DNA of 64,000 nucleotides, taken from the NCBI GenBank assembly GCA_964371785.1, contig CAYJOL010000007.1, positions 124,001 through 188,000 of the forward strand. Reading direction: 5' to 3'. The translations under genes and the position numbers were made by a program. The notes under the pieces were generated by a model, which was given only the letters and a program-made list of their open reading frames with translations, made no database searches and was not told the DNA's origin. Shown piece after piece: positions 8,191-16,597 of the stretch (the stretch's first letter is position 1; every line of letters begins with the position of its first letter). The stretch comes from CAVQCT01 sp964371785 (lineage in GTDB: Bacteria; Zixibacteria; MSB-5A5; GN15; FEB-12).

Positions 8191-10982
8191 CCGAAGAAGA
8201 AGTCAAAATCCGTATGCGGACTTATAGTATGATAATCAGTCGTTCGACTGAAGTCGAATCGAAGAACCACCAGATACGCGAGGTTCAATCTAACACCGGC
8301 CCCGAACGAACCAAGAAATCTATCAAACTCATCATCCCACGCCGCGCCGGTATCGTAGAATAATGCTCCGCGAATGCCGCGGAAGCCAAGCCCTCCGATC
8401 GGGAATCCAATGAGGAGATTGTCAATCAAGGGGAATCGAAGCTCATTTGAGGCAAACAGGATATTGCGGTTGTAAAAGGCGCGACGGTCATACCCGCGAA
8501 ATGACCAGCTTCCACCAAAATAGATGCGTTGCGGTTCAATGCCACTCGATGTGTAACCGAACAGCCGATTGGCAAAAGCAGAGTAACGACCCAGCCGGAA
8601 GTAATGTCGCAGGTCTATCGAGAACTGGCGGCTGTAGTTACGGAAATCATTCATCGAAGAAGTCAGCCCGAATGAGATATTGTATCGGCGGCCGTCAATT
8701 GGGCCCGAGATATCCCACAGCGAGTTGTCGTAGATCCAGCTAAGATAGTTGCTCACCAGAAATTTCTCCCGTGGAGCCAGACCATACAATCTGTCTTTCT
8801 TTGAGTAACGCGCGATCGTGGTGAAGTCCACGCGATGGAATTTCGATATGGCATAACTGAAGAGAGAGATGCCGCCGGCCTGCCGCTCGTAGTAATAACC
8901 TTCATAATCGTTGTAATACTCATCGTACAGATGGAATACTCCGGCTCCCCAATTCATTCTATGCTCCCGGTTTATATACGTCATGCCAAAATTGAACGAT
9001 CTGAGCAGGTCATCTTTGGTTGTCGCTGTATTGGTGAGGAGGAAATAGACCGCGTGGTTGCCGAGAACATCGGAGAGCGCCACCTGTAAGCCGCCGATTG
9101 AACCATAGACCGGATCATAGCCTACCGACGACTGCGCGATATCAAATGAATAATCAGTGCGGTATTTGATCGAAGCCTGGCGAAAGGTGGCGGGTATGGT
9201 GGGCGGCTGCCAGGCCGCAAGCTGCCGGGCAACGGGTTGCTCGACCGGCTCAGGGGATGTCAGCTGTTTCATCTGATATATTTGAAAATCCAGATTCTCA
9301 TAACCGGTGTAAATCAGATGGCTGCCATCCGATGAGACCCGCGGATTGAAAGCGCCGGTGGCAAAGGTCGACTGCTTGGTCAGCGTGCCGACAGTGTCAA
9401 GAAGAAACAGATTGAAGGTCCCTTCGCGATTCGACGAGAAGAAGATGCCTCGGTCCGACGGTTCAGGCGTTTCGTCGACATATTTGCCGAAAGTGAGTTG
9501 GGTTAGTTGTCTATCGGCAAGCGACATCCGAAAGAGGTTTTCCGCACCTTTCGGGCCGTCAGCGCATCGGTCGGAAGAGAAGATTACGGAAGCTCCGTCT
9601 TGAGCAAAGACCGGATCTATGTCATAGTAAATGTCGTCGGTGAGGCGCTGATATTCTTCTGACTGCAAATCGAGCAGGTAGAGATCGGCAAATCCATCCT
9701 TCTTGAAGCCGGTGAACACGACCTGTCGGGCGTCCGGCGAGAACCTCGGTGAACGTATGGCCACGAGGTCTTTAAACTCGTACCTCCGGGTGACCGCCCG
9801 CCTACGGATATTGAAGACATAGATGACATCACGCTCCTTGGACTTCGATGAAAACACGACCAGACCAGAGTCATTGGCATCGATGCCGGAACGGAGCAAA
9901 TAGAGTGATTCGAATTTTGAGGAGCGTTCTCCCTTCAACAGCGTCCGTACATCTTTGCTTTCGTGGTCGGCGCGTTTCATATAAATGCCGGAATAGCCCA
10001 GCCGGTTGGCTTTGTAGACAATCCAGTCTTTAATGCCGTCGCCGTCGTCCCAGCGGATAGGAACAGCCTTCACATTGAAACCATCACCCGTCAGTCTGGT
10101 CGATTCCATTTCCGGAAGCCCGAGACTGTCCAATTCCGGATAGTACTTTTTCTTGAGCGCGTATTCCCACTTGCGGGAAACTTCCGTCAGTTTGTCGCCG
10201 AGCGTAATCTCTACGACATCCTCGAACGTTCGCCCCTTTGCCCAGTTATCGAACAACAGCGTCAACTTGTCACTGCCGTAGGCCGAGTCAATGAATCCAC
10301 AGATCGATTCACCCAACTTGTACATGAAGAAGGTCCCCTGAATCTGATACATCTGGGGAATAGTAAACAGGTGGCCGTTGATTACCATGTCTTTGATAAT
10401 CATATCTGCCTGGGTGTCCCACTTCTTTGACCAATACTCGGCGATACCTTCGGTGAACCAGAGCGGCGGATAACTGAATCGCACCCGGCTTCTTCGCTCG
10501 GTCGCCCAGTCCAGTTTGGAAAGGGTGAAGACATGGACAAGCTCGTGACGAATCACATGCTCGAAATCGGAGAGCGGTCCGTAGAACGGTACCACTACTC
10601 GCCCCTTCATGAATTCAGTGAATCCACCCACCGATTCAGGGAGCAAGTCAGGAATGACATTGGTTTGAGAGAAGTAACCGGGCGACGAATAGATGATGAG
10701 CGGAATCTTACGAGTGACTTCGTGGTTGAATTTCTTCGCCAGCTCGCGATATGAGTCCTCGGCGTATTTCGCCGCAATAGCGGCGAGGTCTGATTCGTCG
10801 GTGTAGAAATATATCTTGAAATGCTCGGTGGACATCACCTGCCAATCGAAATCCGTGTACTGGACCTTGTTTTTACCGAAATAGAATTGACCAAAAGCAG
10901 AGCCGCCGCAAAGCAGGAGTGCAAGCATCACCCACACCGGGCTTATGCGCCGCTTTGACTTATGACTTTGCATAACTGTCAT
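8178..10982 (-). CDS. gluzincin peptidase / TolB-like propeller / BamA-like barrel fusion
   Basis: 934-residue exported protein with a signal peptide (about 1-32). Residues ~45-280 resemble a peptidase-MA domain: HELVH at 146-150 and a downstream WFTEGIAEY whose Glu178 would be the third zinc ligand. Residues ~300-590 contain PD40/TolB-type propeller repeats (VFSSDR, FFSSNREG, LIYTGYENLD). The C-terminal ~320 residues are a bacterial-surface-antigen/Omp85 barrel ending in an aromatic-rich strand with terminal Phe. Normal BamA has POTRA domains in place of the peptidase and propeller. The start at 10982 lacks a strong ribosome site. It heads a coupled operon with the BamB-like lipoprotein and the HEAT protein. 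Likely role: outer-membrane protein biogenesis, processing or secretion. Function and substrate are unknown. Confidence 0.85.
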   Translation of the reverse strand: MTVMQSHKSKRRISPVWVMLALLLCGGSAFGQFYFGKNKVQYTDFDWQVMSTEHFKIYFYTDESDLAAIAAKYAEDSYRELAKKFNHEVTRKIPLIIYSSPGYFSQTNVIPDLLPESVGGFTEFMKGRVVVPFYGPLSDFEHVIRHELVHVFTLSKLDWATERRSRVRFSYPPLWFTEGIAEYWSKKWDTQADMIIKDMVINGHLFTIPQMYQIQGTFFMYKLGESICGFIDSAYGSDKLTLLFDNWAKGRTFEDVVEITLGDKLTEVSRKWEYALKKKYYPELDSLGLPEMESTRLTGDGFNVKAVPIRWDDGDGIKDWIVYKANRLGYSGIYMKRADHESKDVRTLLKGERSSKFESLYLLRSGIDANDSGLVVFSSKSKERDVIYVFNIRRRAVTRRYEFKDLVAIRSPRFSPDARQVVFTGFKKDGFADLYLLDLQSEEYQRLTDDIYYDIDPVFAQDGASVIFSSDRCADGPKGAENLFRMSLADRQLTQLTFGKYVDETPEPSDRGIFFSSNREGTFNLFLLDTVGTLTKQSTFATGAFNPRVSSDGSHLIYTGYENLDFQIYQMKQLTSPEPVEQPVARQLAAWQPPTIPATFRQASIKYRTDYSFDIAQSSVGYDPVYGSIGGLQVALSDVLGNHAVYFLLTNTATTKDDLLRSFNFGMTYINREHRMNWGAGVFHLYDEYYNDYEGYYYERQAGGISLFSYAISKFHRVDFTTIARYSKKDRLYGLAPREKFLVSNYLSWIYDNSLWDISGPIDGRRYNISFGLTSSMNDFRNYSRQFSIDLRHYFRLGRYSAFANRLFGYTSSGIEPQRIYFGGSWSFRGYDRRAFYNRNILFASNELRFPLIDNLLIGFPIGGLGFRGIRGALFYDTGAAWDDEFDRFLGSFGAGVRLNLAYLVVLRFDFSRTTDYHTISPHTDFDFFFGWNF

Positions 10983-11098
10983 TGGTGAATTCCAGGGCTT
11001 CTTTGTCTTTTCGGCGGCATACGGTCAGGAGGCCGGTCCGGTCAGGTTAACCGGCTTTCCCTTAATAACATATATTCTCTATCGGCCTTCAATTGCCG

Positions 11099-12088
11099 CT
11101 ACTGAACAATACCTGTATCATAGCCGCAATGTCCGCAAAACGACCCGCTTAATGCCTTGATACTGACTGAGTAAACTTCGCGACTTATCAGCAGCTGACG
11201 ACAGCGGGGACAATAAGTATTCGACCCATCTTCTATGCGGGCGTTACCAATATAAACGTACTTCAATTTGCGTTGTGCAATTTCTCGAGCAAGCCGGAGC
11301 GTGGCAATCGGAGTGGGACGTGAGCCAAGTTTATAGTCCGGATGGAAAGCTGAGAAGTGGAGCGGGATATCGGTGGATACCGAGGTCACAAAATCGACCA
11401 GCGCTGTCAGGTCATCCCGTGAATCGTTCTTGTCAGGAATCACAAGATTGGTCAACTCAAGATGCACCCCGGCGTTGTATACAGACCGGATCGTGTCAAG
11501 GACCGGGTTGAGTTTTCCCTTGCACACCTTCAGATAGAATTCAGGGCGGATTCCTTTCAGGTCGATATTCATCGCATCGACAAATTTAACCAACTCGGTA
11601 AGCGGTTCCGGGTTTATATATCCGTTGGAAACCAGCACGGTTTTGAGGCCGGCTTCACGAAGTTGCGGGGCGACGTCCATGATGTACTCAAACCAGATCA
11701 TCGGCTCGGTGTACGTAAAGGCTACCCCCAAGGACTCATGCTGGATCGCGGATTCGACCAGACGCTCGGGCGAAAAGTACATGGTCCGTGTCTTTTGCTG
11801 TGAGATCGACCAGTTTTGGCAGTTGATGCACGCAAAATTACATCCATTGGCTCCCGTCGACAAAATATCCTTCCCCGGATGAAAATGATACAATGGCTTC
11901 TTTTCAATCGGATCGACCGCGATAGTCACCAGTTCGCCGTAATTGTCCGTGACCAGCTCTCCCCCGTGGTTTCTCCGGGAGCCGCAGATTCCGATCTTTC
12001 CTTCGGTCAGACGACAGAAGGCCGGACAGAGCGTGCACTCGATTACATGGTCGTGCAATATCCTCGAATATTTGGCCGTTCTGATCAT
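11099..12088 (-). CDS. amrS: AmmeMemoRadiSam system radical SAM enzyme
   Basis: 329-residue radical SAM protein. The cluster motif CNFACINC (CxxxCxxC) binds a 4Fe-4S cluster and S-adenosylmethionine. Extra cysteine pairs lie at the N-terminus (CTLCPAFC) and C-terminus (CPRC, CGHC). The block between CGSR and IEKKPLYHFHPG is typical of the AmmeMemoRadiSam branch, related to pyruvate-formate-lyase activases. The reaction is not established for the family. The AMMECR1 and Memo partners that name the system are not in this window. Its start lies 4 bases before the stop codon of the GT9-GmhB fusion upstream, so the two are probably cotranscribed. Family assignment is firm, function is not. Confidence 0.9.
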   Translation of the reverse strand: MIRTAKYSRILHDHVIECTLCPAFCRLTEGKIGICGSRRNHGGELVTDNYGELVTIAVDPIEKKPLYHFHPGKDILSTGANGCNFACINCQNWSISQQKTRTMYFSPERLVESAIQHESLGVAFTYTEPMIWFEYIMDVAPQLREAGLKTVLVSNGYINPEPLTELVKFVDAMNIDLKGIRPEFYLKVCKGKLNPVLDTIRSVYNAGVHLELTNLVIPDKNDSRDDLTALVDFVTSVSTDIPLHFSAFHPDYKLGSRPTPIATLRLAREIAQRKLKYVYIGNARIEDGSNTYCPRCRQLLISREVYSVSIKALSGSFCGHCGYDTGIVQ

Positions 12089-12092
12089 AACC

Positions 12093-13676
12093 CTAACTTC
12101 GGCCAGAAATAACCCTGGCTGCGTCTTTCAGGTTTTCCACTACGACAACATTCTTATGAAATCCTTCACGGTCGAGTTGAGCACTCTGCTGTTTACCATA
12201 ACCGGTTTCCACCAGAATCGAAAACCCGCCCATGACTTTTCCGAGGTTGACATCATCGATCTTGTCTCCAATGACCCATGACCTGCTCAAATCGACGCCA
12301 AGCTGATGCGCCGCCTCTTCGGCCATTCCCGGCGCCGGTTTTCGGCAGTTACAGACAATCCTGTACTCACTTATACTACCCTCGGGATGATGCGGACAAT
12401 AGTAGATCGCATCGATAAACACGTTTTCGGCGGCCAACATCTCCAGCACGCGGGCATTTACTTTTTCCACGGATTCGATGTTAAGCTTGCCTCGGGCCAC
12501 CCCGGATTGATTGGATACGAGAATCAGCTTGTACCCGGCCGCCTGAAGCTCCTTGAGTCCCTCGACAGCTCCTGATTCAAATTCAACCCTGTCCGGGTCT
12601 CCCAGAAAGTGTTTCTCCACAATGAGCGTACCGTCCCTGTCAATAAATACGGCACGTTTACCCCGGATATGCTGGGCCAGCAGCCCGTCCGCCACATAGG
12701 CGATTCGAGCCGGAGGAATTCGCGTGAAACAGTACTGTTCGTCGCGGTAGCAGGGTTTCTTTCCGTGTAATGAACAGGGCCGGCAGTGTTCATCGGTCTG
12801 AATCACCGTGTCATTGACACCCGCAGGCGCAAATCCGAGTACCGGATGCGTAGGTCCGAACAATGCAATTACCGGTGTCCCTACCGCCGATGAAAGATGC
12901 GTGATACCGGAGTCATTGGCGATAGTCAAGTCGGCCAACCTGACAAGACGGGCAAGCTCCTTAATCGGCAGGTCGGTTACCAGTTGGATCTGATTCTCAT
13001 GAATTCGGCCGATCGGCGTGACCTTCTCCCTGTCGGTGGAGGTGACTGCCCAGATGATGTTGGCGTGATGCTGCTCATATATGCGTACTGCTGCCTCCAC
13101 CAACCGCTCGACCGGATACTGTTTGGTCGTATGAGCCGCACCCGGAGCGATGACAACAATCGGGTTGGCGTTATTAAATGGTCTTTCCGAATCGAGTTCG
13201 AATTGGTCAGAGGCAACGCTGAGTCGCGGGCGGTGCGCGAAAATACTGCCACCCAGTTCACTCACCGCCTGATTGTATAAGTCGATCGTGTGGGGCCATG
13301 CTCTGGGAATACTCTTGCGTTTAACGGCAAGGATACGCTCGAAACGGCGTTTAGGGTAAACGACCTTATGATCCGCGGTCAGCAGCTTTCGAGCCATCCA
13401 GGAGCGGAAATTCCCCTGCAGGTCAACTATATGGCTGAAGTTTTCCCGGTCGAGTTTAAGCAGAAAGGCAAAATACTGCGCACCCGAAATTCCGTTCGGA
13501 ATAGTGAAGACTTCATCGAGCCCATCGATCATCTCTGCCACCTCGCGGTAGCCTTCTTTGCATAGCAAAGAGATACGAGCCGATCCAAAGGAAAGCCTCA
13601 AATTGGTGATGGCTGCCGATGTCAGGATGATATCGCCCAGGGAACCAAGGCGAATGACTAGAATTCGTTCCTTCAT
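12093..13676 (-). CDS. GT9 heptosyltransferase fused to GmhB-type heptose-bisphosphate phosphatase
   Basis: 527 residues with two enzymes in one chain. Residues 1 to about 335 are a glycosyltransferase family 9 domain (N-terminal VIRLGSLGDIIL, nucleotide-sugar site around ANDSGITHLSSA, then FGPTHP), the ADP-heptose:LPS heptosyltransferase family. From about 341 a HAD phosphatase begins with FIDRDGT (Asp346 nucleophile, Asp348). It continues with VSNQSGVARG, the zinc-loop Cys/His cluster (YYCPHH and CNCRKP) and GDKIDDV, as in GmhB/HisB-N. GmhB dephosphorylates heptose 1,7-bisphosphate on the way to ADP-heptose, so the fusion joins precursor synthesis to transfer onto the lipopolysaccharide core. 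Ordinary GT9 proteins are ~350 residues. No other heptose genes (gmhA, hldE) are in the window. The start lacks a clear ribosome site. Confidence 0.9.
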   Translation of the reverse strand: MKERILVIRLGSLGDIILTSAAITNLRLSFGSARISLLCKEGYREVAEMIDGLDEVFTIPNGISGAQYFAFLLKLDRENFSHIVDLQGNFRSWMARKLLTADHKVVYPKRRFERILAVKRKSIPRAWPHTIDLYNQAVSELGGSIFAHRPRLSVASDQFELDSERPFNNANPIVVIAPGAAHTTKQYPVERLVEAAVRIYEQHHANIIWAVTSTDREKVTPIGRIHENQIQLVTDLPIKELARLVRLADLTIANDSGITHLSSAVGTPVIALFGPTHPVLGFAPAGVNDTVIQTDEHCRPCSLHGKKPCYRDEQYCFTRIPPARIAYVADGLLAQHIRGKRAVFIDRDGTLIVEKHFLGDPDRVEFESGAVEGLKELQAAGYKLILVSNQSGVARGKLNIESVEKVNARVLEMLAAENVFIDAIYYCPHHPEGSISEYRIVCNCRKPAPGMAEEAAHQLGVDLSRSWVIGDKIDDVNLGKVMGGFSILVETGYGKQQSAQLDREGFHKNVVVVENLKDAARVISGRS

Positions 13677-13809
13677 CTATATAAAAAGATACGGGCCAAG
13701 TGTCTCGGCCGCAAAACAATAATACCCAAAATACTCGAATTTCCCTTTTTTATGTCCGCCGGCGCTGAAAACCGAATGGTAGCGCGAAGGGGATGCCCCA
13801 AAGATGAAA

Positions 13810-13838
13810 CCTGCAGGAACTCAGTGAGTCCCTGCAGG
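13810..13838. repeat. 14-bp inverted repeat downstream of the barrel gene
   Basis: Arms at 13810-13823 and 13825-13838 pair with one G/A difference around a single central base (core CTGCAGG). It lies about 75 bases past the stop of the small outer-membrane protein gene. The minus-strand continuation is only modestly T-rich (TTTCATCTTT), so it is a weak candidate terminator or an operator-like palindrome. Confidence 0.55.
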
Positions 13839-13913
13839 ATTCAAGAAAATCACGTTAAACATTGCCATTAGCGGGGCATACGAAGAACCGCGGACGGATT
13901 GGCCGCAAATAGA

Positions 13914-14546
13914 TCACATCGTATTGAAGTCAATTCCGAAGAATACGCCGTCGTTGCCGTCGAACTGGAATTCACCGTACAGATTGACATTGGGATTAAT
14001 TTTCCATTGCACGCCACCATTGAGGCCGAATTGGAGGTCGGTCTTGTCGTCGAAAATCGGATTATCCCAATTCTTGTTTTCAAGGCGGATGTTGAACCGC
14101 CCATAAGGCACCAATACCGTGTTATTTCTCAGTTTGAACGGGTACGACCCATAATACTGACCGCCGACATTCAGCAACGAGACGCCATCGAAGCCATAGT
14201 ATTCCAGGAATGCGCCGGCCGCCATATCAAATGGGCCGTTTACATTCGCATCAATAAACTGATATTTGAAATCCATGCCCAAACCAATTGAGGCATCTGA
14301 ATAATCCGAATCAACGATACCAAATCTGAGCCGCCCATCCGTATGCGCTGAGAGGCCATAAGTAAATGAACCGATCACCGATGTCATGTCGGCAATGCCG
14401 ACACCGGCCCCGAAATATCCGCGGCCCATACCGAACGTCTGGGCGGTGCTCAGGGCGCCAAATCCGGTGCCAAATGAACTTGCGGCAAAACTAGCGGCCG
14501 TCGATACGAGCACAATCGATAGACTTGCGAGTAGTAGTTTCTTCAT
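13914..14546 (-). CDS. small outer-membrane beta-barrel protein
   Basis: 210 residues. A signal peptide (MKKLLLASLSIVLVSTAASFA) precedes a Gly- and aromatic-rich mature part with alternating hydrophobic/polar residues, which predicts roughly eight to ten beta-strands. No specific family is recognised; similar sequences are annotated only as porin-like or outer-membrane beta-barrel proteins. The start has AAGGA 7 bases upstream. It stands alone, divergent from the transporter operon, with its own candidate promoter at 14590-14618. The last strand ends FFGIDFNTM rather than a terminal Phe. Confidence 0.72.
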   Translation of the reverse strand: MKKLLLASLSIVLVSTAASFAASSFGTGFGALSTAQTFGMGRGYFGAGVGIADMTSVIGSFTYGLSAHTDGRLRFGIVDSDYSDASIGLGMDFKYQFIDANVNGPFDMAAGAFLEYYGFDGVSLLNVGGQYYGSYPFKLRNNTVLVPYGRFNIRLENKNWDNPIFDDKTDLQFGLNGGVQWKINPNVNLYGEFQFDGNDGVFFGIDFNTM

Positions 14547-14589
14547 GACTCATTCCTTTTCTTGACTAACTTTGTCCACTAACTTAGCC

Positions 14590-14618
14590 AACTTATTAAC
14601 CGCGTAAATGGGTGTCAA
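14590..14618 (-). promoter_or_regulatory. candidate sigma-70 promoter of the small barrel gene
   Basis: Minus strand: perfect -35 TTGACA (14613-14618), 17-base spacer, weak -10 TAAGTT (14590-14595), about 45 bases before the start codon. Only the -35 box is convincing. Confidence 0.35.
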
Positions 14619-14844
14619 CTACAAACAGGCAGAGATATCTACCCTTTTTCAACGCGACCACCTGGATAAGGTTCCACTTTAATTATTAGTTGACAATGCG
14701 CGGAGGCAACGGTTTCATTTGTCGATAGGATTTCATAACCGAAAGTCGGGCAAAATGTTCTGGGCCTGTCTTGCATATCCGACGGGAGTTTGAAGGAAAC
14801 TTCAGCCTGAAGCAAGTCGTTCTGTTACATAGAGGAGAGGATTG

Positions 14845-16413
14845 ATGGCGAAGGTCAGGGAAAGATGGGGCTCCAAGATCGGTATTATACTTGCCGTGGC
14901 CGGATCCGCTGTAGGGTTGGGCAATTTCCTCCGCTTTCCATCGCAAGCGGCGCAGAATGGCGGCGGGGCATTTATGATTCCGTATTTTGTGGCACTTTTG
15001 CTGATCGGCATTCCGCTGATGTGGATAGAATGGACGGCCGGACGTTTCGGAGGTGCGTTTGGCCACTCTTCAGCACCCGGCATCTTTCAGTCATTATGGC
15101 GAAAGAATCGGGCGATGAAGTATCTCGGCGTGTTGGGAATTGTTGGCCCGTTCGTCATTTACATGTACTACGTGTACATCGAGTCATGGTGCCTTGCGTA
15201 TGCTTATTACTCACTGGTTGGCCAGCTAAGCATTGGTACCTCCCAAGGATATATTCACTTTCTGCAGTGGTATCAGGGTGTCTCTTCGGCCGAAACGTTT
15301 TCCGGTTCCGCGCCGGCGGCTATATTCTTCCTGATCACTTTCATCTTAAATGTCGCTGTCACCTATTTCGGTATTCGAGGCGGGATTGAACGACTGTGCA
15401 ACATTGCCCTGCCTACTCTTTTTGTTTTTGCCGTGATTTTGGCTATTCGGGTGTTGACGCTCGATCCTCCGCCAGGAGCTCCAGCCGAACAGCATGCGAT
15501 CAATGGGCTTGGATATCTCTGGAACCCGGACTTCTCTGCACTGAAATCTCCCACCGTGTGGCTGGCCGCCGCCGGGCAGATATTCTTTACCCTGTCGGTT
15601 GGAATGGGAGTGATTCTCACATATGCGAGTTATCTGAGAAAGTCCGACGATGTGGCGCTTTCGGGACTGACGGCCTCGGCCACGAATGAATTTGCCGAAG
15701 TCATTCTGGGGGGATCGATTGTTATCCCGGCGGCCTTCGTTTTCTTCGGCGTAGCCAATATACAAGCAGTGGCAAATTCGGGCTCGTTCAACATCGGATT
15801 CGTCACCATGCCCCAGATTTTCGCCGGTTTGCCCGGCGGCGGCATCTACGGCTTCCTCTGGTTCTCCATGCTCTTTCTTGCCGGTATCACGTCCTCAATT
15901 TCGCTGGCCCAACCCACCGTGGCGTTTCTGGAGGACGAATTCTCGTGGACGCGGCAGAAGGCAGTAAAGGTGTTTGCGGGGGCGGCGTTCATCCTCTGTC
16001 AGCCGGCCATTTGGTTTCTTCACCGCGGCGTACTTGATGAACTTGATTTCTGGGGAGGCACAGTGCTTATCGTGCTTGGCGCCACATTTGAGATTATTTT
16101 GATGGCCTGGGTGTTCGGCATCGACAGAACCTGGGATGAGCTCCACAAAGGCCACCTTCTGCGGGTACCGAAGATTTTTAAGTTCATCATTAAGTTTGTC
16201 TCGCCGGCCCTGCTCATTGTCATGCTCGGTTGGTGGCTGATAGACCAATGGTGGCCCGTCATTACCATGCAGAATGTGGTCACGGAGAACAAGCCCTACG
16301 TGCTGGGGATCCGCCTGGTCCTTCTGGCAGCCATCGTTCTAATGATATTTATGGTGTATAAAGCCTGGAAGGGCCGGCCCGAAGAAACCGACAGTCAAGG
16401 AGATGAATCGTGA
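14845..16413 (+). CDS. sodium-dependent NSS-family amino-acid transporter (MetP-like)
   Basis: 522-residue inner-membrane symporter of the neurotransmitter:sodium symporter family. The first helix carries the hallmark GSAVGLGNFLRFP followed by GGGAF, part of the sodium and substrate site in LeuT-type folds. About 12 hydrophobic segments follow, ending with a charged cytoplasmic tail. The ATG at 14845 is preferred over TTG at 14842 because GGAGAGG sits 4 bases upstream. The stop overlaps the start of a 39-codon gene of MetS type, which in MetPS systems is needed for transport of methionine/alanine; the substrate here is inferred from that pairing. It is the only plus-strand operon in the window. 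A TTGACA lies about 155 bases upstream with a poor -10. Confidence 0.95.
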   Translation: MAKVRERWGSKIGIILAVAGSAVGLGNFLRFPSQAAQNGGGAFMIPYFVALLLIGIPLMWIEWTAGRFGGAFGHSSAPGIFQSLWRKNRAMKYLGVLGIVGPFVIYMYYVYIESWCLAYAYYSLVGQLSIGTSQGYIHFLQWYQGVSSAETFSGSAPAAIFFLITFILNVAVTYFGIRGGIERLCNIALPTLFVFAVILAIRVLTLDPPPGAPAEQHAINGLGYLWNPDFSALKSPTVWLAAAGQIFFTLSVGMGVILTYASYLRKSDDVALSGLTASATNEFAEVILGGSIVIPAAFVFFGVANIQAVANSGSFNIGFVTMPQIFAGLPGGGIYGFLWFSMLFLAGITSSISLAQPTVAFLEDEFSWTRQKAVKVFAGAAFILCQPAIWFLHRGVLDELDFWGGTVLIVLGATFEIILMAWVFGIDRTWDELHKGHLLRVPKIFKFIIKFVSPALLIVMLGWWLIDQWWPVITMQNVVTENKPYVLGIRLVLLAAIVLMIFMVYKAWKGRPEETDSQGDES

Positions 16414-16529
16414 CGACCGGTGGATGGATTTTCATGCTGAGTTCGTGGGTGGTGATTACCGTCGTGCTTGTCTTCTGTTACCTGCGGAGCTTTAGCGACC
16501 CCACCGATGATGAGGTCACACGGGATTAG
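16410..16529 (+). CDS. MetS-like NSS transporter small subunit
   Basis: 39-residue single-helix membrane protein. It starts with GTG overlapping the transporter's TGA stop (GTGA), with AAGGAG 7 bases upstream, so it is translationally coupled. The sequence has a short N-terminus, a helix (about residues 6-24, WIFMLSSWVVITVVLVFCY) and a charged tail. This matches the small subunit of methionine/alanine-import NSS transporters in size, topology and position. It would sit in the inner membrane with the 12-helix protein and be required for its activity. The assignment rests on position and pattern because the protein is very short. Confidence 0.8.
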   Translation: MTTGGWIFMLSSWVVITVVLVFCYLRSFSDPTDDEVTRD

Positions 16530-16597
16530 TGAATTCGTCGGATGTACGATGAGTACCGGCCCACGCTTAAGGCATCTGCCAGCGGTATGCCGCTATA

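Noticed and set aside
11030..11065. GCCGGT...ACCGGC inverted repeat as terminator of the radical SAM gene
   Set aside because: On the minus strand it is followed by GC-rich sequence, not a T-run.
16560..16597. Small palindrome AGCGGTATGCCGCT as terminator between the transporter operon and sbcD
   Set aside because: Five-pair stem and no T-run; too weak to call.
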